Source: Oribacterium sp. NK2B42
GTDB taxonomy: Bacteria > Bacillota > Clostridia > Lachnospirales > Lachnospiraceae
DNA: 51,317 nucleotides
NCBI RefSeq assembly: GCF_000424445.1
Contig: NZ_AUJX01000030.1
Span: 1-51,317 of the forward strand
Direction: 5' to 3'
The notes beneath the pieces were generated by a model. That model saw only the letters and a list, made by a program, of their open reading frames with translations. It had not been told where the DNA came from and did not search any database. The stretch's first letter is position 1, and every line of letters starts with the position of its first letter. Position numbers and translations under genes: made by a program. Below, one piece after another: positions 1 through 6,947 of this stretch.

Positions 1-103
1 AAGGACCAAAACGAGTGAAAGCATCAGGATAGTATTGCTTTAGCAAAGATATCATCTTTGCCTGATAGGCGGCATGACCGCCTAGGTTAATAGGCTTGCA
101 CAT
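1..103 (-). CDS. 5' end of an unidentified gene, cut by the window edge
   Basis: An open frame runs off the left edge. Its ATG is at 103-101, with a good ribosome site (ggaggtg) at 111-117. The 34 visible codons contain no stop and begin MCKPINLGGHAAY, followed by a basic/aromatic stretch ending near TRFGP. I do not recognise the family. The ribosome site and clean frame suggest a real gene. The truncated HAD remnant just upstream suggests that this gene arrived on a mobile element, but no terminal repeats are visible because the element leaves the window. Confidence 0.55.
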   Translation of the reverse strand, partial: MCKPINLGGHAAYQAKMISLLKQYYPDAFTRFGP

Positions 104-168
104 GAACAAACACCTCCGATCGAGAATTATCCGGCGCCGCGAAGGACGCATTTACTTCTTAATCAGAT

Positions 169-183
169 AGGCCGCGAAGCGGC
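169..183. other. Short perfect hairpin upstream of the edge gene
   Basis: GGCCGC, a GAA loop and GCGGCC form a perfect 6-bp stem in the 5' region of the leftward edge gene. It has no T-tract, so it is not a terminator. It may be part of a leader or of a mobile-element end. The rest of 104-301 holds no other gene. Confidence 0.4.
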
Positions 184-262
184 CGCAGATTTGGGAGGAT
201 TTGTCAAGTCCTATATTTGGTATTTTTTAAAAAAATGGGGGGATTTGAGAAATGGAACAAAA

Positions 263-298
263 GAAAAAGCCCTTGGAATCTAGGCTAAAGATTCCGAG
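263..298 (-). terminator. Possible leftward intrinsic terminator after the HAD remnant
   Basis: Arms 272-281 and 289-298 pair over 10 bp, including one G-T pair, around a short loop. Reading leftward the stem is followed by a GGGCTTTTTC stretch. It lies a few bases beyond the stop of the truncated HAD reading frame. Confidence 0.35.
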
Positions 299-301
299 AG
301 C

Positions 302-403
302 CTATTCCAGAGTGGAAGGGGTGATCTTCCAGGTATTGTGATCCAGTAATGTATGATCCAGATCAAAGGCAACGAGGCCTTTGTATTTTTTGTTATTTGA
401 CAT
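302..403 (-). pseudogene. Truncated HAD-family hydrolase, N-terminal 33 codons only
   Basis: An ATG at 403-401 follows a ribosome site (gaaagaggt, 408-416). The frame reads MSNNKKYKGLVAFDLDHTLL and on to a TAG at 304-302. It contains HAD motif I as DLDHT (residues 14-18), where the family usually has DLDGT, and the adjoining LLDH segment typical of Cof-type phosphatases. All later HAD motifs (the lysine of motif III and the GDxxND of motif IV) are missing. This is a decayed or interrupted gene. It is unrelated in frame to the intact HAD gene that follows. Confidence 0.65.
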
Positions 404-576
404 AAAACCTCTTTCTAAAGGCTGAAAAACAGGAACGCTCCTATTGTAGCATAAGATTTAAGTTATATACTTCTTTACTTATTATGTCTTCGTTAGAAAT
501 ATTTTATGAATGTGTAGTTGACTCATATAACGCACATCAGATACTTTCACATTACTTTTTTACATCGAAACAGAAA

Positions 577-1242
577 CTACTCCTCTTCTATCATTTTTAT
601 CACCATTTTATCCATGGTATCGGAGTATTCCTTTTTGTAATGAAGGGCACTTAGTCCTGCATTTAAGGCCCCTTCCACATCCTTCTTTAGGCTGTCGCCT
701 ATCATAAGTATATTCTCCCTGTCCACACTGAATTTACTCACAAGCAGGTCATAGGCTGAAGGTGACGGCTTTTCAGCTCCTGCCTCCTCACTGGTCACAA
801 GCACCTCTATATAATCTTCAAGGCATAAACGTTCTATCTTTCTGTGCTGGATATGGGCAGTGAGATCTGTCAGCATGCCGATTCTGATGTCATGATCCTT
901 CAGATATTTCATAAGAGGAAGAACGTATGGAAAAGGCCTCATATTATCAAGTATGGAGTTCCAGTAAACATCATAAAGCTCAAGAGCCCCTTTTGCGGGA
1001 TTCAGTTTCATATCCTCCAGAAACTTCTGCATATAAAGTATCCTGTTATGTGAGGCCGCAACATTTTCACCTAAGGATTTTTTTACGGCAACTCTTGCTG
1101 CATCAAACCTCTGTTTAAATTCTTCATGGCTTAATGAATACTTGTCACATGCAAAACTGCAAAGCTCCGTAAGAGCGGTTTTTTCACAGCCGCTGTAATC
1201 ATAAATTGTATTATCGATGTCAAAGGCTATCGCTTTTATCAT
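577..1242 (-). CDS. HAD-superfamily phosphatase, YjjG-like
   Basis: 221 residues, a usual length for a subfamily I HAD phosphatase. Motif I is FDIDNT near residue 8, with the helical cap of about 80 residues after it. Motif II is the threonine of MLTDLT, motif III the lysine in AEKPSPSAYD, and motif IV MIGDSLKKDVEGA. The YjjG/YfnB group are house-cleaning nucleotide monophosphatases, and the DNT variant of motif I fits that group, but the substrate is not provable from sequence. The ATG is preceded by AGGAGAATTTA. It follows the pyr operon in the same direction, separated by a long palindrome, so it is probably a separate unit. The 173 bases between it and the HAD remnant hold nothing recognisable. 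Confidence 0.8.
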   Translation of the reverse strand: MIKAIAFDIDNTIYDYSGCEKTALTELCSFACDKYSLSHEEFKQRFDAARVAVKKSLGENVAASHNRILYMQKFLEDMKLNPAKGALELYDVYWNSILDNMRPFPYVLPLMKYLKDHDIRIGMLTDLTAHIQHRKIERLCLEDYIEVLVTSEEAGAEKPSPSAYDLLVSKFSVDRENILMIGDSLKKDVEGALNAGLSALHYKKEYSDTMDKMVIKMIEEE

Positions 1243-1278
1243 TAAATTCTCCTACTATGTGACAGAACGCAGCAGTTC

Positions 1279-1359
1279 AGCCGGTGAACCATGGGGGACG
1301 GAGTTGGTGGTTCGTTTTTTAAAATGAGCCACCAACTCCGTCCCCATGGTTCACCGGCT
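1279..1359. repeat. Long palindrome, family B (ATGGGGACGG type), copy 1
   Basis: Arms 1279-1310 and 1329-1359 pair over 31 bp with a single bulged G. The loop contains a T run. It lies between pyrI and the HAD gene. The arm starts AGCCGGTGAACCATGGGG and contains GACGGAGTTGGTGG. A second copy with the same core but shorter arms is at 26564-26624. There is no T-tract outside the stem, so it is better seen as a dispersed repeat than as a classical terminator, although it could stop transcription. Confidence 0.8.
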
Positions 1360-1385
1360 TGATTGTTACATATATTGGATTTATA

Positions 1386-1817
1386 TTAATTCAATTCTTC
1401 ACTTCTGACAATGGTATCACAATACATGCATCTGTAAAGCGCTTTTGTACGGTCAACGATCTTGAATACCTGGGGAAGCTCCTGCTCGATGGAGATGATG
1501 CATCTCGGGTTCTTGCACTTAAGAACGTTGGTAAGGGTTTCGGGAAGCTGAAGAGTTTTTTTGTCAACTCTCTTTCCGTCCTTGATGTAGTTTACGGTTA
1601 TGCCGGGATCGATATATCCAAGCACATCCAGGTCGATGTCCAGATCCTCAGAGATTTTCACGATATCCTTTTTGCCCATTTTACGGGAGGAACAGTTCTG
1701 TATGAGGGCCACCTGTGAATCAAGCTTGTCAAGATGAAGGTATTTGTATACAAGCATTGCCTTTCCGGCTTCGATATGGTCAAGTACTATTCCATTTTCA
1801 ATTCCATCTACTGTCAT
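1386..1817 (-). CDS. pyrI: Aspartate carbamoyltransferase regulatory chain
   Basis: 143 residues. The N-terminal allosteric nucleotide-binding domain begins with GIENGIVLDHIEAGKA. The C-terminal zinc domain carries the four structural cysteines C101, C106, C130 and C133 in the pattern CxxxxC...CxxC. In characterised class B enzymes this chain binds CTP/ATP and joins PyrB into the c6r6 holoenzyme. A GTAAGGAGGCG ribosome site precedes the ATG, which lies 11 bases after the pyrB stop. It is the last gene of the leftward pyr operon, so aspartate transcarbamylase here is probably subject to nucleotide feedback. Confidence 0.95.
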   Translation of the reverse strand: MTVDGIENGIVLDHIEAGKAMLVYKYLHLDKLDSQVALIQNCSSRKMGKKDIVKISEDLDIDLDVLGYIDPGITVNYIKDGKRVDKKTLQLPETLTNVLKCKNPRCIISIEQELPQVFKIVDRTKALYRCMYCDTIVRSEELN

Positions 1818-1828
1818 CCTGCGCCTCC

Positions 1829-2755
1829 TTACTTATCAAGACCTAAAAGGAATAAAATCAGAGCCATACGCATCTGTTTTCCGCATAAGGTCTGGTAGAA
1901 ATATTTAGCTCTTTCATCTTTGTCCACAGCCACTGAAATCTCGTTTACTCTTGGGAGCGGGTGAAGTATAGCCATGTCAGGTTTTGCGTTCTTGAGCTTT
2001 TCAGGAGTCAGAATGTATATATCTTTCAAACGGAGGTAATCCTCTTCGTTAAAGAAACGCTCCTTCTGAACTCTGGTCATGTAGAGAATATCAAGCTTGG
2101 GAATTGCCTCTTCAAGTGAGGTGGTTTCCTCGAATTCCACACCAGCTTCCTTAAGCTTATCAAGCTCATACTCCGGAATCTTAAGCTCTTCCGGTGAGAT
2201 GAGGATGTACTTGTTGTCGGGATAGCGGAGCATCGCATCTATAAGTGAATGAACTGTACGACCGAACTTGAGGTCACCGCAAAGTCCCAGGGTAATGCCG
2301 CTGAGGGAACCTCTGGTCCTCCTGATGGTAAGTACGTCTGCAAGAGTCTGGGTCGGATGGAAATGTCCACCGTCACCGGCATTAATGAATGGCACTGTGG
2401 TATGCATAGAGGCAACCACCGGCGCACCTTCCTTGGGGTGACGCATTACCATAATGTCTACATAGTTTGACATTACGGAGATTGTGTCGGCTACGGACTC
2501 GCCTTTTGCAGCGCTGGAGCTTGAGGCTCCCGCAAAGCCAAGGATCTGTCCGCCAAGAGCCAGCATGGCAGACTCAAAGCTCAGTCTGGTTCTGGTTGAG
2601 GGCTCGTAAAAGAGTGTTGCTAACTGTTTGTGGGCGCATTTGTCCTGATATATCTCCGGATTCTTCTCGATATCATCGGCAAGGTCCATGAGATGATCGA
2701 TTTCCTCAACTGTGAGGTCCAGAATGTTTATAATGCTTCTGGGGGTTGGTTGCAT
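1829..2755 (-). CDS. pyrB: Aspartate carbamoyltransferase catalytic chain
   Basis: 308 residues from the ATG at 2755, which has AGGAGAAAAATC just upstream. The frame stays open to 2920, but that extension is only the family C palindrome and is rejected. It condenses carbamoyl phosphate with aspartate, the first committed step to UMP. Signature motifs are STRTR at residues 53-57 (carbamoyl phosphate), HPTQTL near 133, and HPLPRVNEI near the C-terminus. pyrI follows directly. The 209-base gap before it, towards pyrE, is filled by a long inverted repeat that may tune the pyrE-pyrB readthrough. Confidence 0.95.
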   Translation of the reverse strand: MQPTPRSIINILDLTVEEIDHLMDLADDIEKNPEIYQDKCAHKQLATLFYEPSTRTRLSFESAMLALGGQILGFAGASSSSAAKGESVADTISVMSNYVDIMVMRHPKEGAPVVASMHTTVPFINAGDGGHFHPTQTLADVLTIRRTRGSLSGITLGLCGDLKFGRTVHSLIDAMLRYPDNKYILISPEELKIPEYELDKLKEAGVEFEETTSLEEAIPKLDILYMTRVQKERFFNEEDYLRLKDIYILTPEKLKNAKPDMAILHPLPRVNEISVAVDKDERAKYFYQTLCGKQMRMALILFLLGLDK

Positions 2756-2792
2756 GATTTTTCTCCTCCTGACATGTGTTTGTAAACCGTCC

Positions 2793-2947
2793 GGAAAATG
2801 CAAGGCATGTGCGCCGGCCCACGAGATTGAAAGTACATCCTGCTTGGAATGTTCGCACCCGATCACACTTACGTGTGTCGTGTACGTACATTCCAAGCAG
2901 TCTGTTCTTTCAACTCGCAAGCCTATGCACCCATCCCTTGTATTTCC
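2793..2947. repeat. Palindromic repeat, family C, copy 1 (long form, upstream of pyrB)
   Basis: Outer arms GGAAAATGCAAGG and CCCTTGTATTTCC flank a conserved block GTGCGCCGGCCCACGAGATT. Inside sits a second hairpin, ctgcttggaatgt pairing with acattccaagcag, plus further pairing of cgagattgaaag with ctttcaactcg. The copy at 13391-13458 has the same outer parts but lacks the inner hairpin. In both cases the repeat stops just before the ribosome site of a leftward gene (pyrB, lspA). Confidence 0.75.
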
Positions 2948-2964
2948 CTACATTTCTTAAAAAT

Positions 2965-3600
2965 TTAATTTCTCCATGACTCATCCGAGGGGTTATCACG
3001 GAATTTTAAGAGTCTCGCTTCATCTTCTGGTTTGATGTAGTTCTCCTGAACGGCAAGCTTTACGAGGGTGTCGAGGTCGCAGAGGGAGGTGTTTTCGATG
3101 TTTGCTTCTTTGAGGCGGTCGATGCCTTTCTGCATGCCGTAGGTGAAGATGGAGATTATTCCGAGGACGTCGGCACCTGCTTCACGAAGAGGATTTACGC
3201 AGTCAAGTACTGATCCTCCGGTAGAGATGAGGTCTTCGATGACAACGACCTTCTCTCCCTTTTCGAGGCGTCCTTCGATCTGATTCTTTCGGCCGTGGTC
3301 TTTTGCGGAGCCTCTTACATAGCCCATGGGAAGTCCGAGGATGTCGGCTGCTATAGCTGCATGTGCGATACCGGCTGTGCTGGTTCCCTCGAGGGCTTCT
3401 GCCTCAGGATAGAGCTCTTTTACTTTTTCTGCGATGGCGTGCTCTATGAGTGTACGTACCTCAGGGTAACTGAGTACCAGTCTGTTGTCACAGTAGATTG
3501 GGGATTTAATGCCTGATGCCCAGGTGAATGGGTCATCCGGTTTTAAAAATACTGCTTTGATGGATAAAAGTCCCTTAGCGATTTCTTCTTTTGTAGCCAT
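2965..3600 (-). CDS. pyrE: Orotate phosphoribosyltransferase
   Basis: 211 residues from the ATG at 3600, which is preceded by GGAGAGAATATC. An upstream in-frame start at 3630 has no better ribosome site. It transfers phosphoribosyl from PRPP to orotate. The type I PRPP-binding signature reads VVVIEDLISTGGS, and the flexible catalytic loop carries KDHGRKNQIEG. ASGIKSPIYCDNR near the N-terminus is the usual orotate-binding segment. It is co-directional with pyrF upstream (140 bases away) and pyrB downstream. Confidence 0.95.
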   Translation of the reverse strand: MATKEEIAKGLLSIKAVFLKPDDPFTWASGIKSPIYCDNRLVLSYPEVRTLIEHAIAEKVKELYPEAEALEGTSTAGIAHAAIAADILGLPMGYVRGSAKDHGRKNQIEGRLEKGEKVVVIEDLISTGGSVLDCVNPLREAGADVLGIISIFTYGMQKGIDRLKEANIENTSLCDLDTLVKLAVQENYIKPEDEARLLKFRDNPSDESWRN

Positions 3601-3740
3601 GATATTCTCTCCTTTATGAACTTCTGACAATTCTCACTGTCAGATAAGTGTCTTTGATGATTTCTCTTATTTTCCGATGTCGAAGAATGATCCAACGTCA
3701 TCCTTGCGGTTACACAAACGGTCAGTTAAAAGCTCTTGCT

Positions 3741-4439
3741 TCAGCCAACGAAATCCTTCATTGCTCTCTCGTATGCTTCAACGGGATCAGCAGCTGCGGT
3801 AATGGATCTTCCAACTACGATATAATCGGAACCGATCTCCTTTGCCTTCGCGGGTGTTGTAACTCTTGACTGGTCACCTACAGCGTCTCCTGCAAATCTA
3901 ATGCCCGGAGTTACAGTCATGAAGCTGTCGCCTAAAGTTTCGTGAATGCTTCCGGCCTCGAGAGGTGAACATACAACACCATCAAGTCCTGCGGCTTTGG
4001 CATTTTCGGCATACTTTACAACCACATCCTTTATGGGCTGATCGATGAGAAGCTCGTTTGCCATAGTCTCCTGGGAGGTTGAGGTAAGCTGTGTGACAGC
4101 AATAAGAAGAGGTCTTGTGCCGTCTTCTCTGGTAAGTCCTTCAACCGCAGCCTGCATCATTTTGATGCCTCCGCTTGCGTGAACATTAGTCATGTCTACG
4201 CCAAGGTCGCGAAGTGACTTCATGCCGCCTTTTACGGTATTTGGAATATCGTGAAGCTTCAGATCCAGGAATATCTTGTGGCCTCTGTTTTTGATTTCCT
4301 TTACTATACTTGGCCCCTCTGCGTAAAAAAGCTCCATTCCGATTTTAACAAAGGGTTTTCTTCCTGTGAATTTATCAAGGAACTCATAAGTCTTTTCTGC
4401 GCTTGGAAAATCCAGCGCGATGATCACATCTTTTCCCAT
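3741..4439 (-). CDS. pyrF: Orotidine 5'-phosphate decarboxylase
   Basis: 232 residues, the length of the short bacterial family. It forms UMP from OMP. The catalytic charged array is [10 protein letters not shown], with D59, K61 and D64. [14 protein letters not shown] is the N-terminal substrate strand, and the phosphate-binding end is VTPGIRF...VGRSITAA. The ATG follows GGAGATATT. The 145-base gap before pyrD's end is AT-rich and shows no clear promoter. Confidence 0.96.
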   Translation of the reverse strand: MGKDVIIALDFPSAEKTYEFLDKFTGRKPFVKIGMELFYAEGPSIVKEIKNRGHKIFLDLKLHDIPNTVKGGMKSLRDLGVDMTNVHASGGIKMMQAAVEGLTREDGTRPLLIAVTQLTSTSQETMANELLIDQPIKDVVVKYAENAKAAGLDGVVCSPLEAGSIHETLGDSFMTVTPGIRFAGDAVGDQSRVTTPAKAKEIGSDYIVVGRSITAAADPVEAYERAMKDFVG

Positions 4440-4584
4440 AATATCTCCATTTCTCCGGTCTTATTCAGACGGTATTTACTCAGTTAGTATCTTGATATTT
4501 AAAATCCGTTATTACGATATTTTAATCTATCAAGCTAAGATTAATTCAAGTAAGTCTATTTAATAGCCAATCGCTGTTTGTTTA

Positions 4585-5496
4585 CTACTCCACGCATCCA
4601 ATGATGTCACTTAATTTTTCTATCTTCAGTTCCTCAAGAAGCTCAGGAAGCTCCTCGATGATTTTCTGGCAGGCAAATGGATCCACCAGATTTGCGGCAC
4701 CAACTTCAACCGCACTGGCTCCGGCCATCATCATTTCAACCACATCCTTTGCGTTTGAAACACCACCCATTCCTATAACGGGAATGTTTACGGCCTTACT
4801 TACCTGGTAAACCATTCTTACTGCCACAGGGAAGATGGCCGGTCCCGAGAAGCCGCCCATCTTGTTGTGAATCACCGGCTGACGGCGTCTAATGTCTATC
4901 CTCATGCCAAGAAGTGTGTTGATAAGTGCAAGTCCGTCAGCTCCCGCATCCTCTGCCGCTTTGGCGATGTAAACGATATCCGTAACATTGGGACTAAGCT
5001 TAATGTAGACGGGCTTTTTTGCTGCCTTTTTAACTTCTCTTGTGACTTCCGCCACATTATCACTGCTGGTTCCAAAGGCCATTCCGCCGCCGTGAACATT
5101 AGGGCAGGAAACATTAACCTCAAGGATACCTACCTCAGGCACCTCGCTCATGGCCTCAGCAAGCTTTACGTATTCAGGGACGCTGAATCCGGAAATGTTG
5201 GCGATGAGGGGTTTATGAAAATGCTTCGCAAGCTCGGGGATTTCAAACTTGATGACTTCCTCCATGCCGGGGTTCTGAAGACCCACGGAATTGATCATGC
5301 CCTGATAGCACTCGGCTATACGGGGGAGCTCATTGCCATAACGCTCTTCGACTGTTGTTCCTTTGAAGGAAATGGATCCCAGTATATCAAGGTCATAAAG
5401 ATCCCAATATTCTTTTCCGAACCCGAAGGTTCCGGATGCCGGGATCACAGGGTTACTGAGTTTGATTCCGGAAAGCTCCGTCGTTAAATCTACCAT
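4585..5496 (-). CDS. pyrD: Dihydroorotate dehydrogenase, class IB catalytic subunit
   Basis: 303 residues. It is an FMN TIM-barrel enzyme oxidising dihydroorotate to orotate. The class 1 catalytic cysteine lies in EVNVSCPNVHGGG, and IKLSPNVTD and IPVIGMGGV are FMN-site segments. It is class IB (NAD-linked) because pyrK directly precedes it. The ATG overlaps the last codons of pyrK (ATGGTAG), indicating translational coupling and equal subunit production. Confidence 0.95.
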   Translation of the reverse strand: MVDLTTELSGIKLSNPVIPASGTFGFGKEYWDLYDLDILGSISFKGTTVEERYGNELPRIAECYQGMINSVGLQNPGMEEVIKFEIPELAKHFHKPLIANISGFSVPEYVKLAEAMSEVPEVGILEVNVSCPNVHGGGMAFGTSSDNVAEVTREVKKAAKKPVYIKLSPNVTDIVYIAKAAEDAGADGLALINTLLGMRIDIRRRQPVIHNKMGGFSGPAIFPVAVRMVYQVSKAVNIPVIGMGGVSNAKDVVEMMMAGASAVEVGAANLVDPFACQKIIEELPELLEELKIEKLSDIIGCVE

Positions 5497-6212
5497 GCGA
5501 TTTCCTCCATCATGAATATAGGACCGTCCTTGCAGACACGTTTAAATCCGTTCTTTGTCTTTTTGCTGCAGCCCATGCAGGCTCCGAAGCCGCAGCCCAT
5601 CCTGGTCTCGAAACTGAACTGTCCGTCCTTAACCACGTTGTAAACTGCTTTCAGCATTGGCTCAGGTCCGCAGCAAAGCGCATAGTCATGGTCTCCGATG
5701 ATGTCTGTGACGAAGCCTTTGGCGCCATAACTGCCGTCTACTGTTGCTATATTTACAGGTACGCCCAATGCCTTGAATTCGGCCTCATAGAAGACATCGG
5801 ACTTTGTGTTAAAGCCGAGAGCTACATAGGGGGTGATGCCCATCTGCTTGAGGCATTTTGCAAGAGCATACATAGGCGGAACACCGACTCCTCCTCCTGC
5901 TATAACAGGATTCTTTGGAATCTTCCGGAGGTCATATCCGTTTCCGAGACCAGTAAGGACGTTAATATAGTCTCCCGGTTCCATGTAGCTCAGGTCTTCG
6001 GTTCCCTCACCCACAACTTTGTAGATCAGAGTTAGTCTGTTCTCAGACCAGTCGCAAACCGATATAGGTCTTCTGAGAAAGCGTCCCGGTATTTTAATGT
6101 CTACAAATTGTCCGGGTCTCGTGACATCGCTTGTATCACCGTCCAATGTCATCTTAAAGATGTCAGCAGTAAGTGCTTCATTGGTCAGTATCTTGAACTC
6201 AACATCCTTCAT
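5490..6212 (-). CDS. pyrK: Dihydroorotate dehydrogenase electron-transfer subunit
   Basis: 240 residues of the ferredoxin reductase fold. The FAD contact is RRPISVCDW (48-55), the NAD-binding loop GGGVGVPPMYAL (107-118), and the [2Fe-2S] ligands are C207, C212, C215 and C227 near the C-terminus. It passes electrons from PyrD to NAD+. It is the first structural gene of the operon, with AGGAGATGTAA before its ATG. It lies about 50 bases beyond a strong terminator hairpin (6262-6309), which points to attenuation control. Confidence 0.95.
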   Translation of the reverse strand: MKDVEFKILTNEALTADIFKMTLDGDTSDVTRPGQFVDIKIPGRFLRRPISVCDWSENRLTLIYKVVGEGTEDLSYMEPGDYINVLTGLGNGYDLRKIPKNPVIAGGGVGVPPMYALAKCLKQMGITPYVALGFNTKSDVFYEAEFKALGVPVNIATVDGSYGAKGFVTDIIGDHDYALCCGPEPMLKAVYNVVKDGQFSFETRMGCGFGACMGCSKKTKNGFKRVCKDGPIFMMEEIAW

Positions 6213-6261
6213 TTACATCTCCTGACTTTGTTCATTTTCATAGATATGCCCTTTTTACGGT

Positions 6262-6309
6262 AAAAAAATACCAGCCTCAAACAAATGAAATAACATTTGT
6301 CGAGTCTGG
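6262..6309 (-). terminator. Intrinsic terminator (putative attenuator) in front of pyrK
   Basis: On the minus strand CCAG and CTC followed by ACAAATG pair with CATTTGT, GAG and CTGG across one A-G mismatch and a small bulge. The stem is followed directly by TATTTTTTT. It sits between the leader ORF and pyrK, so it would end most transcripts before the operon unless prevented. The stop codon of the leader ORF (6279-6277) lies in the descending arm, so a ribosome finishing the leader would cover the ascending arm. Confidence 0.8.
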
Positions 6310-6468
6310 AATATTAAACAAACCGTTCATGTCATAAACGGCACTTCTATGAATCGTATCTGTGAATTTCTTGAAAATAAATAAAAGAACCGGAAAATCA
6401 AAAATATAAATATCAGAGACCACAGGGCCTTTTCTATCTATATTTTGGGTCTTAAGAAGAGTTGTCAT
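6277..6468 (-). CDS. Putative pyr operon leader peptide (63 residues)
   Basis: The ATG at 6468-6466 has a strong ribosome site (gggaggaatt) and begins about 30 bases after a good promoter. The peptide starts MTTLLKTQNIDRKGP and has an F/I/L-rich middle (IFDFPVLLFIF) encoded by a strikingly uridine-rich stretch: 26 T in the 39 bases 6373-6411. The frame continues through an 8-bp hairpin (centred near 6330) and ends inside the terminator stem. In the characterised enteric pyrBI leader, a pause in a U-rich tract at low UTP lets the ribosome catch up and block the terminator. The same arrangement is visible here. There is no recognisable protein domain, so the peptide itself probably has no function. 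Confidence 0.6.
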   Translation of the reverse strand: MTTLLKTQNIDRKGPVVSDIYIFDFPVLLFIFKKFTDTIHRSAVYDMNGLFNIPDSTNVISFV

Positions 6469-6503
6469 AATTCCTCCCAAAAGTGGTTTCCAAGTTCTCG
6501 GAT

Positions 6504-6532
6504 AATATAACATAAGGAATAGGGTATGGCAA
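6504..6532 (-). promoter_or_regulatory. Sigma-70-type promoter of the pyr operon
   Basis: Minus strand: -35 TTGCCA (6532-6527), a 17-base spacer, and -10 TATATT (6509-6504). Transcription would start near 6497, giving a leader of about 285 bases before pyrK. That leader includes the leader ORF and the terminator. Confidence 0.65.
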
Positions 6533-6600
6533 GGGTAATTTAGTTGGCCGTACCCGCTGGCGCTCCGCCGGTCAGGTTCGGCGTTGATAGCCTCACCTGA

Positions 6601-6663
6601 TCCCTTCGGGACCAGAGCTTCGCTCTGGCCATATCGGTCGGAGTTTTCCTGATGGAAAACTCC
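6601..6663. other. String of three compact hairpins after hicB
   Basis: Three perfect stems follow each other: TCCCTTCGGGA (6601-6611), CCAGAGC with GCTCTGG (6612-6628) and GGAGTTTTCC with GGAAAACTCC (6640-6663). The last ends four bases before the hicB stop. None has a T-tract. They could stabilise the hicB mRNA end or be part of a small RNA. Function unknown. Confidence 0.5.
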
Positions 6664-6667
6664 TCCC

Positions 6668-6940
6668 TCACTCATCCCAGCCCTCACGTGGCATGATGAT
6701 CATCATTTCAACAAATCTTTCTTCGGGAGTAAGGTTTACATCGTCTTTGTGTGTTACTTCCGGGAGGTCGTTGGTGTCGGCCAGCTCGAGCTGGATCCAG
6801 TCGATGGCATTGGCTCTGGCATCTGCAAGGGCTTCGTCTTCTGTGGCTCCGTCTCCGAAACACTGGTCGAGATCAAAATACTCTACGCGGTATCCTCCTT
6901 CCGGTTTTTTATATAATTTAGCCGGGTAATAAAATGTCAT
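6668..6940 (-). CDS. HicB-like antitoxin-type protein (orphan)
   Basis: 90 residues from the ATG at 6940. AGGAGG (6953-6958) lies 12 bases upstream, within the end of the araC gene. An alternative start at 6964 overlaps araC. The sequence FYYPAKLYKKPEGGYRVEYF, then DLDQCFGDGATEDEALADA, is the HicB partial RNase H-like fold. HicB antitoxins normally pair with a small HicA ribonuclease (a double-stranded-RNA-binding fold with a key histidine). No HicA frame is visible on either side. It may be a solitary HicB-like regulator or remnant. Confidence 0.7.
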   Translation of the reverse strand: MTFYYPAKLYKKPEGGYRVEYFDLDQCFGDGATEDEALADARANAIDWIQLELADTNDLPEVTHKDDVNLTPEERFVEMMIIMPREGWDE

Positions 6941-6947
6941 GGTCTGA

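Noticed and set aside
2756-2920. N-terminal extension of PyrB in the open frame
   Set aside because: It encodes palindromic repeat family C, lacks homology to PyrB, and a strong ribosome site precedes the ATG at 2755.
6213-6500. PyrR-dependent attenuator
   Set aside because: I found no anti-antiterminator/PyrR loop sequence or alternative antiterminator pairing; the leader-ORF model explains the layout better.
6469-6687. Longer version of the pyr leader ORF starting near the hicB end
   Set aside because: It would begin upstream of the promoter found at 6504-6532 and crosses hairpins. The ATG at 6468 has the ribosome site.
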